DNA of 64,000 nucleotides from Streptomyces sulphureus DSM 40104. Its GTDB lineage: Bacteria; Actinomycetota; Actinomycetes; Streptomycetales; Streptomycetaceae. Location of the stretch: contig NZ_KB905815.1 in the NCBI RefSeq assembly GCF_000381025.1, forward strand, positions 541,789 to 605,788, read 5' to 3'. Under the pieces are notes generated by a model. The model was not told the origin of the DNA, did no database searches, and saw only the letters and a program-made list of their open reading frames with translations. Positions 1-9,254 of this stretch are shown here, piece after piece. Within the stretch, counting starts at the first letter, position 1, and the number at the start of each line of letters is the position of its first letter. Both the position numbers and the translations under genes were made by a program.

Positions 1-1
1 G

Positions 2-424
2 TACTTCGACAACGCACCCGTGTACGGGCACGGTCCGACGATGGAGGAGTTCACGGCCGAGACGCCGCTGACCGTCGGAAGCCCGCAGCAGGTGATCGAG
101 CGGACGCTCTCCTTCCGGGAGGCGTTCGGCGACTACCAGCGCCAGCTCTTCCTCATGGACCACGCCGGGCTGCCGCTCAAGACCGTTCTGGAGCAGCTCG
201 ACCTCCTCGGCGAGGAGGTCGTGCCCGTGCTCCGCAGGGAGTTCGCCGCACGGCGCCCCACGGGCGTCCCGGAGGCGCCGACGCACGAGGACCTGCGCGC
301 ACGCAAGCGCGAGAAGGAAGCAGCGCGCAACCGCGAGGAGGACGCGGCGCAGCGCGAGGACGAAGCAGCACGCGTCGGCGCGGGCGTCGGCGAGCCCGGC
401 GAGGACGCGGAGAAGAGCGCCTGA
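2..424 (+). CDS. LLM-class flavin-dependent oxidoreductase, CE1758-like, C-terminal part
   Basis: The reading frame is open from the left edge, so the gene begins upstream of the window; only about the last 140 residues are seen. The visible part holds the C-terminal helices of a luciferase-like monooxygenase (a TVGSPQQVIERTLSF stretch, then a QLFLMDHAGLPLKTVLEQLDLLGEEVVPVLR helix region, typical of the family's end). It finishes in a very charged tail rich in Arg, Glu and Lys. Such enzymes use reduced FMN supplied by a separate reductase, and an FMN reductase gene follows 73 bp downstream on the same strand. That pairing is the hallmark of the CE1758/CE1759 duo, so the two probably form a two-component monooxygenase. 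The substrate cannot be told from sequence. Confidence 0.75.
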   Translation, partial: YFDNAPVYGHGPTMEEFTAETPLTVGSPQQVIERTLSFREAFGDYQRQLFLMDHAGLPLKTVLEQLDLLGEEVVPVLRREFAARRPTGVPEAPTHEDLRARKREKEAARNREEDAAQREDEAARVGAGVGEPGEDAEKSA

Positions 425-497
425 ACCGGCGTATGCACGCGCAGAGTTCGGGCGCGCAGACCCCACGCCGCCCGCACCGGACCAGGGAGGAACCCGC

Positions 498-1223
498 ATG
501 AGCACCGCACCCGTCAAGCTGGCAGTCGTCTCGGCAGGACTCAGCGAGCCCTCCTCGACCCGGCTGCTCGCCGACCGCCTCGCCGCAGCCGCGTCGCGCG
601 GCCTGGAGACGGCCGGGCGCGAGCCCCAGGTGCAGCACGTCGAACTCCGCGACCTGGCAACGGAGATCGCGCAGAACTTCGTCACCGGTTTCGCCGGCCG
701 GGAGCTGAAGCAGGCCCTCGACGACGTCGCGGAGGCCGAAGGGCTGATCGCCGTGACACCGGTCTTCAGCGCGTCCTACAGCGGCCTGTTCAAGTCGTTC
801 TTCGACGTCATGGAGAACACGGCACTCACGGGGAAGCCGGTACTGATGGGCGCGACCGGCGGTACCCCGCGCCACTCCCTCGTGCTGGAGCACGCGCTCC
901 GGCCGCTCTTCTCCTATCTGCGCGCCGTCGTCGTCCCCACCGCCGTCTACGCGGCGACGGACGACTGGGGCTCGGTCGACGACGGCCTCACCCCCTCCCT
1001 CCCCGGCCGGATCGAGCGCGCGGGTGCCGAACTCGCCCGGCTCACCCAGGCGTGCAGCCCGGCCGTGGCCGTCGCCGAGCCGGAGGCCACCGCCGAGGAC
1101 GAGGAGGCCGTGGGCGAGCAGGCGCCGCATCTGAAGGTCGTCGCGCAGGCGCCGTCGGGCGACCCGTACGAGGATGTCGTCCCGTTCGCGCAGCAGTTGG
1201 CGGCGCTGCGTCCGGAGGAGTGA
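498..1223 (+). CDS. NAD(P)H-dependent FMN reductase, CE1759-like partner of the LLM oxidoreductase
   Basis: 241 residues. Flavodoxin-like fold of the NADPH-dependent FMN reductase family: strand 1 and phosphate loop at residues 7-22 (VVSAGLSEPSSTRLLADRL), the VTPVFSASYSGLFKSFFDVM segment at about residues 86-105 that lies over the flavin, and GATGGTPRHSL near residue 120. It would reduce FMN with NAD(P)H and hand it to the monooxygenase encoded just upstream. The ATG is preceded by GGGAGGAACC at a good distance. The last 45 residues form an acidic Glu/Ala-rich extension before a short helical end. A strong hairpin lies downstream. Confidence 0.85.
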   Translation: MSTAPVKLAVVSAGLSEPSSTRLLADRLAAAASRGLETAGREPQVQHVELRDLATEIAQNFVTGFAGRELKQALDDVAEAEGLIAVTPVFSASYSGLFKSFFDVMENTALTGKPVLMGATGGTPRHSLVLEHALRPLFSYLRAVVVPTAVYAATDDWGSVDDGLTPSLPGRIERAGAELARLTQACSPAVAVAEPEATAEDEEAVGEQAPHLKVVAQAPSGDPYEDVVPFAQQLAALRPEE

Positions 1224-1281
1224 GCGCCTGCCTCCCGCGGTACTGACGCGGAGGGCACGGGCTGGGAACATGGGCAGACAG

Positions 1282-1320
1282 CAGCCGCGGCCCGGTATGT
1301 GGGGTACCGGACCGCGGCTG
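1282..1320 (+). terminator. Long hairpin after the FMN reductase gene
   Basis: Two 16-nt arms (1282-1297 and 1305-1320) pair with a single mismatch around a 7-nt loop. It sits 59 bp past the reductase stop codon. No T-run follows, which is usual for actinomycete terminators. Confidence 0.7.
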
Positions 1321-1408
1321 TGCTGCTGGTCGGCCGTGGCCGAGCCGGCGCCGGGAGGGCCCGGACTCCCCTGCCGGGGAAGGGGGGGAAGGTCCGGGTC
1401 CCTCGGGC

Positions 1409-1429
1409 CCCGCCGCGTAAGGCGGCGGG
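1409..1429 (-). terminator. Hairpin after the subtilase gene
   Basis: Perfect 8-bp stem (1409-1416 with 1422-1429) and 5-nt loop, 25 bp beyond the stop of the minus-strand protease gene. With the hairpin at 1282-1320 it separates two convergent genes. Confidence 0.5.
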
Positions 1430-1453
1430 CCGCGCCGGTTCACAAGTGGTGCG

Positions 1454-2653
1454 TCACTCCACGACGTTGAGGAGCACGTTCGGCGAACCCGGTCCCGGGT
1501 CGCCGACGACACCCTCGGAGCCGCCCTCCACCAGCGCGGAGCTCACGTCGGCCGGGGAGGCGTCGGTGTGTCCTGCGAGGTAGAGCGCAGCGGCACCGAC
1601 GACGTGGGGGGTCGCCATGGAGGTGCCGGATATCGTGTCGGTGCCGCTGTCGCTGTCGTTCCAGGCACCGGTGATGTCGACGCCGGGCGCGTAGATGTCC
1701 AGGATCTCCCCGTAGTTGGAGAAGGACGCCTGCGCGTCGGTGTCGTCGGTGGCGCCGACCGTGATCGCGTCCTCGACCCGGGCGGGCGAGCTGTTCCCGG
1801 CGTCGGTGCCTTCGTTACCGGCGGCCACACCGTAGGTCACGCCGGAGTCGATCGAGTTCTGGACGGCCTCGTCCAGGGCCTCGTCGACGCCGCCGCCGAG
1901 GGACATGTTGGCGACGGCCGGGCCGCTCGCGTTCTCGGTGACCCAGTCGATGCCGTCGACGACTCCGGCGGTGGTGCCCGAGCCGTTGTCGTCGAGCACG
2001 CGAACGGCGACGACGTCGGCGCTCTTGGCGACGCCGTGCGCCTCACCGGCGACGGTGCTCGCCACGTGGGTGCCGTGGCCGTTGCCGTCGTCGGCGTCGT
2101 CGTCACCGTCGACGGCGTCGTAGCCGCTGGAGGCGCGGTCGCCGAAGTCCTCGTGGGTGGTGCGGACACCGGTGTCGATGATGTACGCGGTGACGCCCTC
2201 ACCCGCGGAGTCCGGGTAGTTGTAGGTGTCGTCGAGGTCGAGTTCGGGCGTGTCGATGCGGTCCAGGCCCCAGGAGGGCGGGTTGTCCTGCGACGCCGTC
2301 ATCGTGTGCTTCTGGTTGGCGAAGACCTTGTCGACGGCCGGGTCGGCGGCGAGCTCCTTCGCGTCCTGCTCGGACATGCTCGCGGCGTATCCGTTGAGGG
2401 CGTGGCTGAAGGTCTTGCTCACCTTGCCGCCGTGCTCGGTGACGACGGACTTGCCGTCGGCCGAAGCAGCCTTCGCCGCACTCTCCTTGAGGGTGACGAT
2501 GTAGCTGCCGTCGATCGCCGTCGACGAGCTGGCGCCGAGGATCTTGCCCTCCGCGGGGGCCGCGGTGGCCGGGAGAGCGGAGACCGTACCGATGGCTGCT
2601 GCCGCCACGGCGGCCGAGATGCCAAGGGCAACCTTCTTGCGCGTCACTGCCAT
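1454..2653 (-). CDS. Secreted S8 family serine protease (subtilase, proteinase K-like) prepro-protein
   Basis: 399 residues from the ATG at 2653, which has a GAGGAGGAA ribosome site; the frame runs 21 codons further upstream but without one. Residues 1-32 are a Sec signal peptide (MAVTRKK, an Ala-rich core, then LPATAAPA). Residues about 45-120 are an inhibitor I9 propeptide. The mature enzyme has the catalytic Asp in [14 protein letters not shown], the His in [10 protein letters not shown] and the Ser in GTSMATPHV, so the triad is complete. It ends soon after the catalytic domain with no P or PPC domain. It should be an extracellular protease matured by removal of its propeptide. The TrmB/LuxR-type regulator just upstream on the same strand is a plausible controller. 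Confidence 0.93.
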   Translation of the reverse strand: MAVTRKKVALGISAAVAAAAIGTVSALPATAAPAEGKILGASSSTAIDGSYIVTLKESAAKAASADGKSVVTEHGGKVSKTFSHALNGYAASMSEQDAKELAADPAVDKVFANQKHTMTASQDNPPSWGLDRIDTPELDLDDTYNYPDSAGEGVTAYIIDTGVRTTHEDFGDRASSGYDAVDGDDDADDGNGHGTHVASTVAGEAHGVAKSADVVAVRVLDDNGSGTTAGVVDGIDWVTENASGPAVANMSLGGGVDEALDEAVQNSIDSGVTYGVAAGNEGTDAGNSSPARVEDAITVGATDDTDAQASFSNYGEILDIYAPGVDITGAWNDSDSGTDTISGTSMATPHVVGAAALYLAGHTDASPADVSSALVEGGSEGVVGDPGPGSPNVLLNVVE

Positions 2654-2759
2654 TGCGAGGGTTCCTCCTCGTGTGGGGGGTGCGCTCTGGGGAGCGCGAG
2701 AGAGAGCTAAGCGCATTGACGCGGCCTGAACAAGGCCCCCCTTACTTCGGGCGAACCGG

Positions 2760-3803
2760 TCATTCCCCCTGGTTTACGAGCAGTTCGCCGGTCGGCTGGG
2801 CCACCCAACCCAACTCCGCTGCCCTGGCACCGAGTTGAAACCGCGTCGAGACGCCGAGACGCTGCATCAGCGCATGCAACCGGCGCTGGAACGTCCGGTA
2901 GCTCACCCCCAGGTGACGCGCCATCACCTGATCCGTCATCCCCGTGGTGAGCAGCGCGAGGAGCCTCGCCTCCTGCGACGAGGGGCCGCCCACGGCCCGG
3001 TGCGGACGACCCGAGAGGTACGCCGAAAGCGGCTGGGCACGAGCCCAGAGCACCTCGAAGAACTCGCAGAGCGCCTCCAGCAGCCCGGAGGGGTGGACGA
3101 GGACGCTGCTCGCCAGCTCGTGCGGCGTGCCGCGGAGCGGGATCAGCGCCCTGCGGTCGTCCGCTATCAGGATCTTCATGGGCGCCTTCGCCATCACCCG
3201 TGCGTCCTCGCCGAGTTCGGCGGCGGCCTCGATGTCGGTGTCGAGGCGGTGGAAGGTGGCGAGCCCGTCCGTGTCGTAGATCACCCGGTAGCCGAGGCCG
3301 CGGCGGAGCATCTGCTGCTGCACCGGCATCATCCCCGTCTTCGGGTCGAAGCGGTCCGGGTCGCTGTTGGCGTACGGGGGGCGGTCGATGCCGCGGATCT
3401 GCCGGCGCGCGCTCCGCTGCAACTGGTCGACCTGACGGATCACCGCCGCCCTGCCCGTGACGATCTCCACAAGGTCGGCGGGGTCGCGACCTGCACCGTT
3501 GGCTCTGAATCTGGCGGCGAGATGCTGAATATGGCGCCGTGCGCGGTGGATCTCCTCCTCCCGTGCGAGCAACGTCGATTCGAAAGCGGCCTCGGGCGCG
3601 ACGGGCAAGAACCGTTCCTCGCCCCCGCGTTCGGCCGGGAACCGCCCCACCAGGTTGCGTTTCTCCAGGGACACCAGCGCCTCCCGACACTCGGTCGCCC
3701 CCAGATCGAGGGTGGCGCGCATCTCGGCGACGGTGGCGGCGCCGTCCACCAGCGCCTCGTACACCTGCTGCTGGAGGGGATCGAGATCGAGGGCATCCAA
3801 CAT
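2760..3803 (-). CDS. TrmB/LuxR-type helix-turn-helix transcriptional regulator
   Basis: 347 residues from the ATG at 3803 (GAGG 9 nt upstream); the frame is open 14 codons further. The N-terminus is a TrmB-like winged helix (DPLQQQVYEALVDGAATVAEM ... LVSLEKRNLVGRF). A helical linker follows, then a central domain of about 130 residues like those that bind small ligands. The C-terminus, about residues 275-330, is a LuxR-type HTH (ARLLALLTTGMTDQVMARHL ... YRTFQRRLHALMQRLGV). This layout is common in Streptomyces and such genes often neighbour secreted proteases. The S8 protease lies 107 bp downstream on the same strand, so control of protease expression is a reasonable inference, but no ligand is known. 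Confidence 0.82.
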   Translation of the reverse strand: MLDALDLDPLQQQVYEALVDGAATVAEMRATLDLGATECREALVSLEKRNLVGRFPAERGGEERFLPVAPEAAFESTLLAREEEIHRARRHIQHLAARFRANGAGRDPADLVEIVTGRAAVIRQVDQLQRSARRQIRGIDRPPYANSDPDRFDPKTGMMPVQQQMLRRGLGYRVIYDTDGLATFHRLDTDIEAAAELGEDARVMAKAPMKILIADDRRALIPLRGTPHELASSVLVHPSGLLEALCEFFEVLWARAQPLSAYLSGRPHRAVGGPSSQEARLLALLTTGMTDQVMARHLGVSYRTFQRRLHALMQRLGVSTRFQLGARAAELGWVAQPTGELLVNQGE

Positions 3804-3962
3804 AGGCCGCATCCTCGGCAAGTGGCGAGTTCGCGTCAATGTCACAAGCTCGCCAGGCAGGGAACAGAGCCACGCAAGACGGACGGCACCGGGCGAATCA
3901 CCTTACGGGGCAAGGGAGTCGGGGCACGTCCGCCTGGTCCGCCGAGGGGGTTCGCACAGGCA

Positions 3963-3976
3963 GGAGACATGTCTCC
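3963..3976. promoter_or_regulatory. 14-bp perfect palindrome upstream of the DUF6153/multicopper oxidase genes
   Basis: GGAGACATGTCTCC is a perfect palindrome, extendable to 20 bp with one mismatched pair. It lies in the 300-bp gap between the divergent minus-strand regulator and the plus-strand DUF6153 gene, where an operator would be expected. It does not resemble the usual CsoR site. Confidence 0.35.
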
Positions 3977-4103
3977 CGCAGCACAGCCCCCGTGCCGGGG
4001 CACCACCGCCCCTGCGTACGCGCACGCGCGGGCACGGATACGCTGGACGGCCCGGTGCGGCCTTCCCTCCGCAGGGCGCCGGGCACACGGCAGCAGGTGG
4101 ACC

Positions 4104-4577
4104 ATGAGGACGAGGAACGCGCAGAAGCAGCACGGCTCGGCAGCCGACCGCTGCGGACGGCTGCTGCTCTTCGCCGCGCTCGTCCTCGGCATCGCGCTCA
4201 TGCACACCCTCGGCCACCCGTCGGGCGGCGGCGAGGCGCACCACACGGCGGCCACTCAGCACACGCCCGCAGCCGCCCAGCACACGTCCGTCGAGCAGGA
4301 CGGCACACCCCGGGACCCCCAACTCGCCCCGGCCGCCCACCTGTCGGCCCCCGGCACGCATGACGAGGACGGCGGCACCGACCCGCTCTCCGTCTGCCTC
4401 GCGGTGCTCGGAGCCCTCGCGGCGGCCGGCCTGCTGGGCGCCGCCCTCGCCAGGGGACGTGCTCCCCGCCTCCCGGCGGCCGCGTGCCTCGTCACCCCGG
4501 GACGCGCCCCGCCCCCGCCTCCGGAACCGCCGCCCCACGCGATACGCCTCGCCCAACTCTCGGTGCTGCGCGCATAG
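4104..4577 (+). CDS. DUF6153 family small membrane protein
   Basis: 157 residues; ATG preceded by CAGGTGGACC. One N-terminal membrane helix (about residues 18-36, LLLFAALVLGIALMHTLGH), a His-, Ala- and Pro-rich middle of about 60 residues, a second hydrophobic helix (about 94-115, VCLAVLGALAAAGLLGAALA) and a proline-rich tail. The architecture matches the DUF6153 proteins of Streptomyces. The His-rich loop and the multicopper oxidase gene that follows suggest a role in copper handling, but this is inference from context. The 268-bp gap to the oxidase leaves open whether they share a transcript. Confidence 0.7.
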   Translation: MRTRNAQKQHGSAADRCGRLLLFAALVLGIALMHTLGHPSGGGEAHHTAATQHTPAAAQHTSVEQDGTPRDPQLAPAAHLSAPGTHDEDGGTDPLSVCLAVLGALAAAGLLGAALARGRAPRLPAAACLVTPGRAPPPPPEPPPHAIRLAQLSVLRA

Positions 4578-4844
4578 GAGCGCCCGACCGCACTGCACCG
4601 GCCGCGCACACGCCCGGCCGGCCCACGGCGCACGTCCACGGCCGCGACCACCGCTCGCGACCGGGCGCGCGGTCCGCCGCCGCGCCCGCACTCCGTTCGC
4701 CGCCAGGCCGGTCGACGTACGCCTGCCTGCCGGTACGACGTCCCGCAGCGGACCGGAGTCCGCCGGTCCGGACGTGCAGCAGTGCGGTCCTCGGTCCCCC
4801 GACCACCGCCTGGAGCCCAGGCACCCACACCGAGGCACGCAACC

Positions 4845-6431
4845 ATGCGCAATCCGCACAGCAACCACCCCGCACCAACCCGCCGCACGCTGCTCGGAGC
4901 CGGCACGGCGCTCGCCGCAGGCGGCCTCCTCACCGCCTGCGGAGACGGCGACGACCACGCACAGCACGCCGACCGGAGCGCCCAACCGGTGCGCGACGAC
5001 GGCGGGTTCGTCTCGCCCGACGGGCCCGAGGTACGTGCGGCAGAGGCGAAGCGGGCGGGCCGCGCCGCCGGGACCGTCGAAAAGGTCCGGCTCACCGCGG
5101 CCCGCGACCGTGTCGACCTCGGCGGCACCACCGTCGACACCTGGACGTACGGAGGCGAACTCCCGGGCAGGGAGGTGCGCCTCACCGCAGGGAGCACCCT
5201 CGCGCTCACCCTCGCCAACCACCTCCCCGCCCCGACCTCCCTCCACTGGCACGGACTCGCCCTCCGCAACGACATGGACGGCGTCCCGGGACTGACGCAG
5301 CGCTCCATCCGCGCCGGCGGCGCGTTCACCCACCGCTTCACCGTCCCGCACCCGGGCACCTACTGGTTCCACCCGCACACCGGCGTGCAGCAGGACCGCG
5401 GCCTCTACGCGCCGTTGATCGTCGAGGACCCCAGGGAGCCGCTCTCCTACGACCGCGAGTGGACCGTCGTCCTCGACGACTGGCTCGACGGCGTCGACGG
5501 CTCCACCCCCGAAGCCGTCCTCGAAGAACTCGGCGACGGCATGGACCACTCGGGAGGCCACGGCGGCCACACGATGTCCGGCTCCGACGACGGCAGCGCG
5601 CCACCGTCCCGCGCGGCCATGGGCGCCGAGAGCGCACTCCTCGGCGGTGACGCGGGCGACGTCTCCTACCCTCACTACCTCCTCAACGGCCGCCTACCGG
5701 ACGCCCCTTCGACGATGCACGCGAAGCCGGGCGACCGCATCCGCATCCGACTCGTCAACGCGGGCGGCGACACGGCCTTCCGCGTCGCCCTCGGCGGGCA
5801 CACGATGACCGTCACCCACACCGACGGCTTCCCCGTGCGCCACCGCAGGACCGCGTCGCTGCTGCTCGGCATGGGCGAGCGGTACGACGTCCTCGTCACG
5901 GCCGGCGACGGCGCCTTCCCGCTCACCGCGCTCGCCGAGGGCAAGGGACGCTCGGCGCTCGGCGTCCTGCGCACCGGGGGCGGGGCGCCGCCGCCCGCGA
6001 AGGCGCGTCCGGCGGAGCTGGCGAAGCGGCCGCTCACGGCCGAGGGGCTGCGCGCAGCCGAGGACGCCGCGCTCCCCCGCAAGGTGCCCGACCGCCGGCT
6101 GACGCTGCGGCTCACGGGCTCGATGGCGAAGTACGACTGGTCGCTCAACGGCGAGAGCTACGACCCTCAGCGCCGGTACCCGCTCCGGGCCGGCGAACGC
6201 GTCCGCCTCTCCTTCGTCAACGCGACGCACATGTGGCACCCCATGCACCTGCACGGCCACACCTTCGCGCTGACGGGCGGCGGCCCGCGCAAGGACACGG
6301 CGATCGTGCTCCCCGGCAGGCGGCTCGACGTCGACTTCGAAGCGGACAACCCCGGACTGTGGATGACCCACTGCCACAACGTCTACCACGGTGAGGCCGG
6401 CATGATGACCGTCCTCGGTTACCGCAAGTAG
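4845..6431 (+). CDS. Tat-exported multicopper oxidase (lipoprotein-like signal)
   Basis: 528 residues. The N-terminus has a twin-arginine signal (TRRTLLGAGTALAAGG) ending in LLTACGD, which also fits a lipobox, so the enzyme may be lipid-anchored outside the membrane. All four copper-ligand motifs are present: HWHGLALRND and HPHTGVQQDRGLY in the first cupredoxin domain, HMWHPMHLHGHTF and HCHNVYHGEAGMM at the C-terminus. The final Met fits a type 1 copper axial ligand. A His/Asp/Gly-rich loop near residues 230-255 (MDHSGGHGGHTMSG) may bind extra copper. Three-domain CueO/laccase type; likely roles are Cu(I) oxidation or copper tolerance. Substrate is not predictable. Confidence 0.93.
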   Translation: MRNPHSNHPAPTRRTLLGAGTALAAGGLLTACGDGDDHAQHADRSAQPVRDDGGFVSPDGPEVRAAEAKRAGRAAGTVEKVRLTAARDRVDLGGTTVDTWTYGGELPGREVRLTAGSTLALTLANHLPAPTSLHWHGLALRNDMDGVPGLTQRSIRAGGAFTHRFTVPHPGTYWFHPHTGVQQDRGLYAPLIVEDPREPLSYDREWTVVLDDWLDGVDGSTPEAVLEELGDGMDHSGGHGGHTMSGSDDGSAPPSRAAMGAESALLGGDAGDVSYPHYLLNGRLPDAPSTMHAKPGDRIRIRLVNAGGDTAFRVALGGHTMTVTHTDGFPVRHRRTASLLLGMGERYDVLVTAGDGAFPLTALAEGKGRSALGVLRTGGGAPPPAKARPAELAKRPLTAEGLRAAEDAALPRKVPDRRLTLRLTGSMAKYDWSLNGESYDPQRRYPLRAGERVRLSFVNATHMWHPMHLHGHTFALTGGGPRKDTAIVLPGRRLDVDFEADNPGLWMTHCHNVYHGEAGMMTVLGYRK

Positions 6432-6551
6432 CCCGCGCGGCCCGCCGGTTGGGAGGTGTCAGCACGCCCTCCCGGCCGGCGTGCCCCGCCTGCGCCGGGG
6501 ATCGCGTCAGCCCGACGATTAGACGGAGGGCCGACGCTTACACTGGAGGAC

Positions 6552-8318
6552 GTGGCTCATCTACGACTCGCCCTGAACCAGATCGACGCGACCGTCGGCG
6601 ACCTCGAAGGCAACACCGAGTCGGTGCTGCACTGGACCCGGCACTCCGTCGCGCAGGGGGCGCACCTCGTCGCGTTCCCCGAGATGATGCTGACCGGCTA
6701 CCCGGTCGAGGATCTCGCGCTGCGCGCCTCGTTCGTCGAGGCGAGCCGCTCCGCGCTCGTCGCGCTCGCCAGGCGGCTCGCGGAGGAGGGCCTCGGCGAG
6801 ACCCCCGTCGTCGTCGGGTACCTCGACCGCAGCGAGGAGACCACCTACCGCCTCGGGCAGCCCGTCGGCGCCCCGCAGAACGCCGCCGCCGTCCTCCACC
6901 GCGGCGAGCCCGTCCTCGCCTTCGCCAAGCACCATCTCCCCAACTACGGCGTCTTCGACGAGTTCCGGTACTTCGTTTCCGGTCACACGCTGCCGATGGT
7001 CCGGGTGCACGGCGTCGACGTGGCCCTCGCCATCTGCGAGGACCTCTGGCAGGAAGGCGGCAGGGTCCCGGCGGCCCGCGAGGCCGGCGCGGGGCTGCTG
7101 CTCTCCGTCAACGCCTCGCCGTACGAGCGGGACAAGGACGACACCCGCCTGGAGCTGGTGCGCAAGCGCGCGCAGGAGGCGGGCTGCACCACCGCGTACC
7201 TCGCGATGATCGGCGGCCAGGACGAGCTCGTCTTCGACGGCGACTCCCTCGTCTGCGACCGCGAGGGCGAAGTCCTCGCCAGAGCCCCGCAGTTCGAGCA
7301 GGGCTGCGTCGTCCTCGACCTCGACCTCCCCGCAGCCGCGCCCGAGCCGCCCTCGGGCACCGTCGACGACGGGCTGCGGATCGCGCACCGCACCCTCTCG
7401 GCCGAGCCGCTGCCCGCGCGCGAGCCCGAGGTCGTCGGCGCACAGGCCCCGCGGCTCGACGAGGAGGAGGAGATCTACACCGCGCTCGTCGTCGGGCTGC
7501 GCGCCTACGTCGCGAAGAACGGCTTCCGCTCGGTGCTCATCGGCCTCTCCGGCGGCATCGACTCGGCGCTGACGGCGGCGCTCGCCTGCGACGCCGTCGG
7601 CCCCGAGAACGTGCACGGCATCTCCATGCCGTCCCGCTACTCCTCCGAGCACTCCCGTTCCGACGCCGCGGCCCTCGCCGAACGCACGGGGCTCCACTAC
7701 CGCTCCGTACCGATCGGCCCGATGTTCGACGCATACATGGAGTCGCTCGGCCTCACGGGCACGGCGGAGGAGAACCTCCAGGCGCGGCTGCGGGGCACCG
7801 CGCTGATGGCCGTCTCCAACCAGGAGGGGCACATCGTCCTCGCGCCCGGCAACAAGTCCGAGCTGGCGGTGGGGTATTCGACCCTCTACGGCGACGCGGT
7901 GGGCGCGTACGGCCCGATCAAGGACGTCTACAAGACCACCGTCTTCGCGCTCGCGCACTGGCGGAACCGCATCGCGGCCGAGCGGGGCCAGACGCCGCCG
8001 ATCCCCGAGAACACGCTGACCAAGCCGCCCAGCGCCGAACTGCGCCCGGGCCAGGTGGACACCGACACGCTCCCCGACTACGACGTGCTCGACCGCATCC
8101 TCGCGCTCTACGTCGACCACGACGAGGACCGCTCCGAGATCGTCGCGCGCGGCTTCGACCGCGGGGTGGTCGAGAAGGTCCTGGGGATGACCGACGCCGC
8201 CGAGTACAAGCGGCGGCAGTACCCGCCGGGGACCAAGATCTCCTCGAAGGGGTTCGGCAAGGACCGTCGGCTGCCCATCACCAACAGGTGGCGGGGAAGG
8301 GCGGGTTCGGCGGGCTGA
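6552..8318 (+). CDS. nadE: Glutamine-dependent NAD(+) synthetase
   Basis: 588 residues from the GTG at 6552, which has ACTGGAGGAC directly upstream; the frame is open further but homologous proteins begin here. The N-terminal nitrilase-type glutaminase domain shows the Glu/Lys/Cys triad motifs (FPEMMLTGYP, FAKHHLPNYG, ICEDLWQ). The C-terminal synthetase domain has the PP-loop GLSGGIDSAL and the PGNKSELAVGYSTLYGD motif. It converts deamido-NAD to NAD with ammonia from glutamine and ATP, the last step of NAD synthesis in the cytoplasm. It is flanked by a very strong terminator and appears monocistronic. Confidence 0.97.
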   Translation: MAHLRLALNQIDATVGDLEGNTESVLHWTRHSVAQGAHLVAFPEMMLTGYPVEDLALRASFVEASRSALVALARRLAEEGLGETPVVVGYLDRSEETTYRLGQPVGAPQNAAAVLHRGEPVLAFAKHHLPNYGVFDEFRYFVSGHTLPMVRVHGVDVALAICEDLWQEGGRVPAAREAGAGLLLSVNASPYERDKDDTRLELVRKRAQEAGCTTAYLAMIGGQDELVFDGDSLVCDREGEVLARAPQFEQGCVVLDLDLPAAAPEPPSGTVDDGLRIAHRTLSAEPLPAREPEVVGAQAPRLDEEEEIYTALVVGLRAYVAKNGFRSVLIGLSGGIDSALTAALACDAVGPENVHGISMPSRYSSEHSRSDAAALAERTGLHYRSVPIGPMFDAYMESLGLTGTAEENLQARLRGTALMAVSNQEGHIVLAPGNKSELAVGYSTLYGDAVGAYGPIKDVYKTTVFALAHWRNRIAAERGQTPPIPENTLTKPPSAELRPGQVDTDTLPDYDVLDRILALYVDHDEDRSEIVARGFDRGVVEKVLGMTDAAEYKRRQYPPGTKISSKGFGKDRRLPITNRWRGRAGSAG

Positions 8319-8321
8319 CCG

Positions 8322-8355
8322 GCGCTCGGGTCCGGTGCGCACCGGACCCGAGCGC
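8322..8355. terminator. Bidirectional terminator between nadE and wrbA
   Basis: Perfect 15-bp arms (8322-8336 and 8341-8355) with a 4-nt loop, lying between the stop codons of two convergent genes 46 bp apart. Confidence 0.85.
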
Positions 8356-8363
8356 GTGCACCG

Positions 8364-8972
8364 TCAGGCGGGGGCGTCGCCGAGGAGGCGCGCGGTGATC
8401 GTCGCGAGCCGCTGGCCCTGGTAGCGGGCCGCGGTGAGGGTCTCCTCCTCGGGGGCGCCGCCGCCCGAGGGGTGGGAGGTGCCGTAGGGGTTGCCGCCGG
8501 CGGCGAAGATCAACGGGTCGCTGTAGCCGGGCGAGACGATGAGCGAGCCCCAGTGGTGCATGGTGTTGTAGAGCGCGAGCAGCGTCGACTCGTTGCCGCC
8601 GTGCCTGTTGGCGGCGCTGACGAACCCGGTGACCGGCTTGTCGACGAAGGCGCCCCGCCCCCACATGCCGCCCGTGCCGTCGAGGAACTGCTTGAGCTGC
8701 GCGGCGACGTTGCCGTAGCGCGTGGGCGTGCCGAACGCGTAGGCGTCGGCCCACTCCAGGTCGTCGAGGGTCGCCAGCTCGATGTCCTTCGTGGCGTCGG
8801 CGTGCGCGCGCCAGTCGGGGTTGGAGTCGATCGCGGACTCCGGCGCCAGTTCGGGCACCCGGCGCAGGCGCACCTCGGCGCCGGTCTTCTCCGCGCCCTC
8901 GGCGACGGCCTGGGCGAGCCGGTGGACGTTTCCGGTGGCCGAGTAGTAGATGACGGCGACCTTGGGGGCCAT
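8364..8972 (-). CDS. wrbA: NAD(P)H:quinone oxidoreductase, WrbA family
   Basis: 202 residues; ATG with ACGGAGGATC upstream. Flavodoxin-fold protein: FMN phosphate loop YYSATGNVHRLAQAVAEG near the start, FGTPTRYGNVAAQLKQFLDGTGG at about residues 80-102, and the family motif GNPYGTSHPSGGGAPEEE near residue 165. The family performs two-electron reduction of quinones, sparing the cell semiquinone radicals. The gene is divergent from a TetR-type regulator with three inverted repeats in the intergenic region, so repression by that regulator and induction by quinone-like compounds is likely. Confidence 0.93.
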   Translation of the reverse strand: MAPKVAVIYYSATGNVHRLAQAVAEGAEKTGAEVRLRRVPELAPESAIDSNPDWRAHADATKDIELATLDDLEWADAYAFGTPTRYGNVAAQLKQFLDGTGGMWGRGAFVDKPVTGFVSAANRHGGNESTLLALYNTMHHWGSLIVSPGYSDPLIFAAGGNPYGTSHPSGGGAPEEETLTAARYQGQRLATITARLLGDAPA

Positions 8973-9005
8973 GGCGATCCTCCGTGACGGGACAGAGCGG
9001 ACGGT

Positions 9006-9053
9006 ACGGAAGTTGTTTCCGTTTCAACCATTGAAGCGGATAGCCATCCGCTT
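9006..9053. promoter_or_regulatory. Cluster of three inverted repeats in the wrbA/TetR intergenic region
   Basis: Three adjacent dyads: ACGGAA-N5-TTCCGT (9006-9022), TTCAA-CCA-TTGAA (9023-9035) and AAGCGGAT-N4-ATCCGCTT (9034-9053). They lie 34-81 bp upstream of wrbA and upstream of the divergent TetR gene, the place for a shared operator. Confidence 0.5.
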
Positions 9054-9254
9054 TGGCAAGCGCCGCCGTGCGTCCTGCCGGTTGCGCCCAACTTCCCCTC
9101 AAGACCAGGTAGTTATCACAGCGGTAAGAAAGCGGCGACGGGGCACGAGGGAGTCCGTCAGGGCGCGAGACCGCCCCTCGGCTATGCTCCCCGGGCGCCA
9201 CGGCACGGCGGGCAGGCCCGAGCGGCGGCGGACGAGCAGCACAGGAGGAAGGCA

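Noticed and set aside
2835..4577. 580-codon plus-strand frame overlapping the TrmB/LuxR-type regulator
   Set aside because: Only the last 157 codons (from 4104) encode a protein-like product with a ribosome site; the rest is antisense to the regulator.
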